From NCBI GenBank assembly GCA_903842475.1, contig CAIMMA010000475.1, positions 1 through 6,604 on the forward strand: a stretch of 6,604 nt of DNA. Direction: 5' to 3'. Below, piece after piece: positions 6,441 through 6,604 of the stretch. The position numbers and the translations under genes are program-made. Positions within the stretch are counted from its first letter, which is position 1. Each line of letters starts with the position of its first letter. The notes beneath the pieces were generated by a model. It ran no database searches. It worked only from the letters and a program-made list of their open reading frames with translations, and was not told the origin of the DNA. The stretch is from an uncultured bacterium (GTDB lineage Bacteria; Desulfobacterota; Desulfobulbia; Desulfobulbales; Desulfobulbaceae).

Positions 6441-6482
6441 CCTTTAAAAATAGGTATTACTTTGTAGAGGTTATGTTTTTTT
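6441..6482 (+). terminator. Weak candidate terminator after lon
   Basis: CCTTTA (6441-6446) can pair with TAGAGG (6465-6470), including one G-U pair, and three further A-U pairs (6448-6450 with 6461-6463) are possible. Seven Ts follow at 6476-6482, five bases after the stem. The stem is weak and the gap unfavourable, but this is the only T-tract between lon and the tRNA-Val promoter, where termination of the operon would be expected. Confidence 0.25.
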
Positions 6483-6484
6483 GC

Positions 6485-6513
6485 TTGACGGACTAGGCCT
6501 ATCTTGATAAATA
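6485..6513 (+). promoter_or_regulatory. sigma70-type promoter of tRNA-Val
   Basis: TTGACG (6485-6490) is followed after 17 bp by TAAATA (6508-6513). An alternative -10, GATAAA (6506-6511), would give a 15-bp spacer. The element ends 15 bp before the tRNA 5' end. The -35 and its preceding C are identical to those of the tRNA-Leu promoter in this window, and the distance to the tRNA is similar, which strengthens both calls. It overlaps the region where lon transcription should end. Confidence 0.5.
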
Positions 6514-6528
6514 CACCGTCAACAACTG

Positions 6529-6604
6529 GGGCGAATAGCTCAGCTGGGAGAGCATCGGCCTTACAAGCCGAGGGTCACAGGTTCGAGCCCTGTTTCGCCC
6601 ACCA
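6529..6604 (+). tRNA. tRNA-Val, anticodon UAC
   Basis: A complete 76-nt tRNA with encoded CCA (6602-6604) ending exactly at the window edge. The acceptor stem GGGCGAA (6529-6535) pairs with TTCGCCC (6594-6600), and the discriminator is A6601. The anticodon stem TCGGC/GCCGA (6555-6559/6567-6571) holds the loop CTTACAA with anticodon TAC at 6562-6564, reading GUA and, with modification, other GUN codons. The D arm is AGCTCAGCTGGGAGAGC and the T arm is ACAGG-TTCGAGC-CCTGT. It may be the first gene of a tRNA cluster that continues beyond the window. Confidence 0.97.

Noticed and set aside
1..6604. Novel defence, CRISPR, transposon or biosynthetic system
   Set aside because: All coding space is filled by one transporter fragment and four well-known housekeeping proteins with intact motifs. 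No direct repeat array or transposase is present.

Overview
The window is a conserved protein quality-control locus from a Gram-negative bacterium. All genes read on the + strand. In order they are: the 3' end of a transporter gene, tRNA-Leu(UAG), tig (trigger factor), clpP, clpX, lon and tRNA-Val(UAC). The tig-clpP-clpX-lon order is the classic proteobacterial arrangement. The moderate base composition, the tRNA-Leu just before tig, the absence of hupB straight after lon, and the general style of the proteins make me favour a deltaproteobacterial (Desulfobacterota-type) organism. That assignment is inference, since I could not run a search. Both tRNA genes encode their CCA end.

Layout: positions 1-387 hold the last ~128 codons of a Major Facilitator Superfamily permease that is cut by the window edge. 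Positions 388-507 are an AT-rich intergenic stretch with a good sigma70-type promoter for tRNA-Leu (462-490) and, just upstream, a sequence resembling a sigma32 (RpoH) heat-shock promoter (429-454). tRNA-Leu occupies 508-592. Positions 593-708 form a 116-bp leader with no T-tract terminator, followed by tig (709-2031). A terminator-like hairpin straddles the tig stop codon, and a second perfect 9-bp hairpin lies just upstream of the preferred clpP start (2107-2709). clpX (2712-3980) starts with GTG two bases after the clpP stop, and lon (3990-6407) starts nine bases after the clpX stop, so clpP-clpX-lon look like one tightly coupled transcription unit. A promoter (6485-6513) and tRNA-Val (6529-6604) close the window, whose last base is the A of the tRNA's CCA.

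How the genes work together: trigger factor meets nascent chains at the ribosome exit tunnel. ClpX unfolds substrates and threads them into the ClpP peptidase chamber. Lon is a self-contained AAA+ Ser-Lys protease that degrades misfolded and regulatory proteins. All catalytic and ATP-binding residues that I can check are intact. I see no mobile element, CRISPR array, defence island or other novel system. The observations worth a second look concern expression (possible tRNA-mRNA co-transcription, a possible heat-shock promoter, hairpins between tig and clpP), an alternative ClpP start, and small family-level deviations in trigger factor and ClpX.
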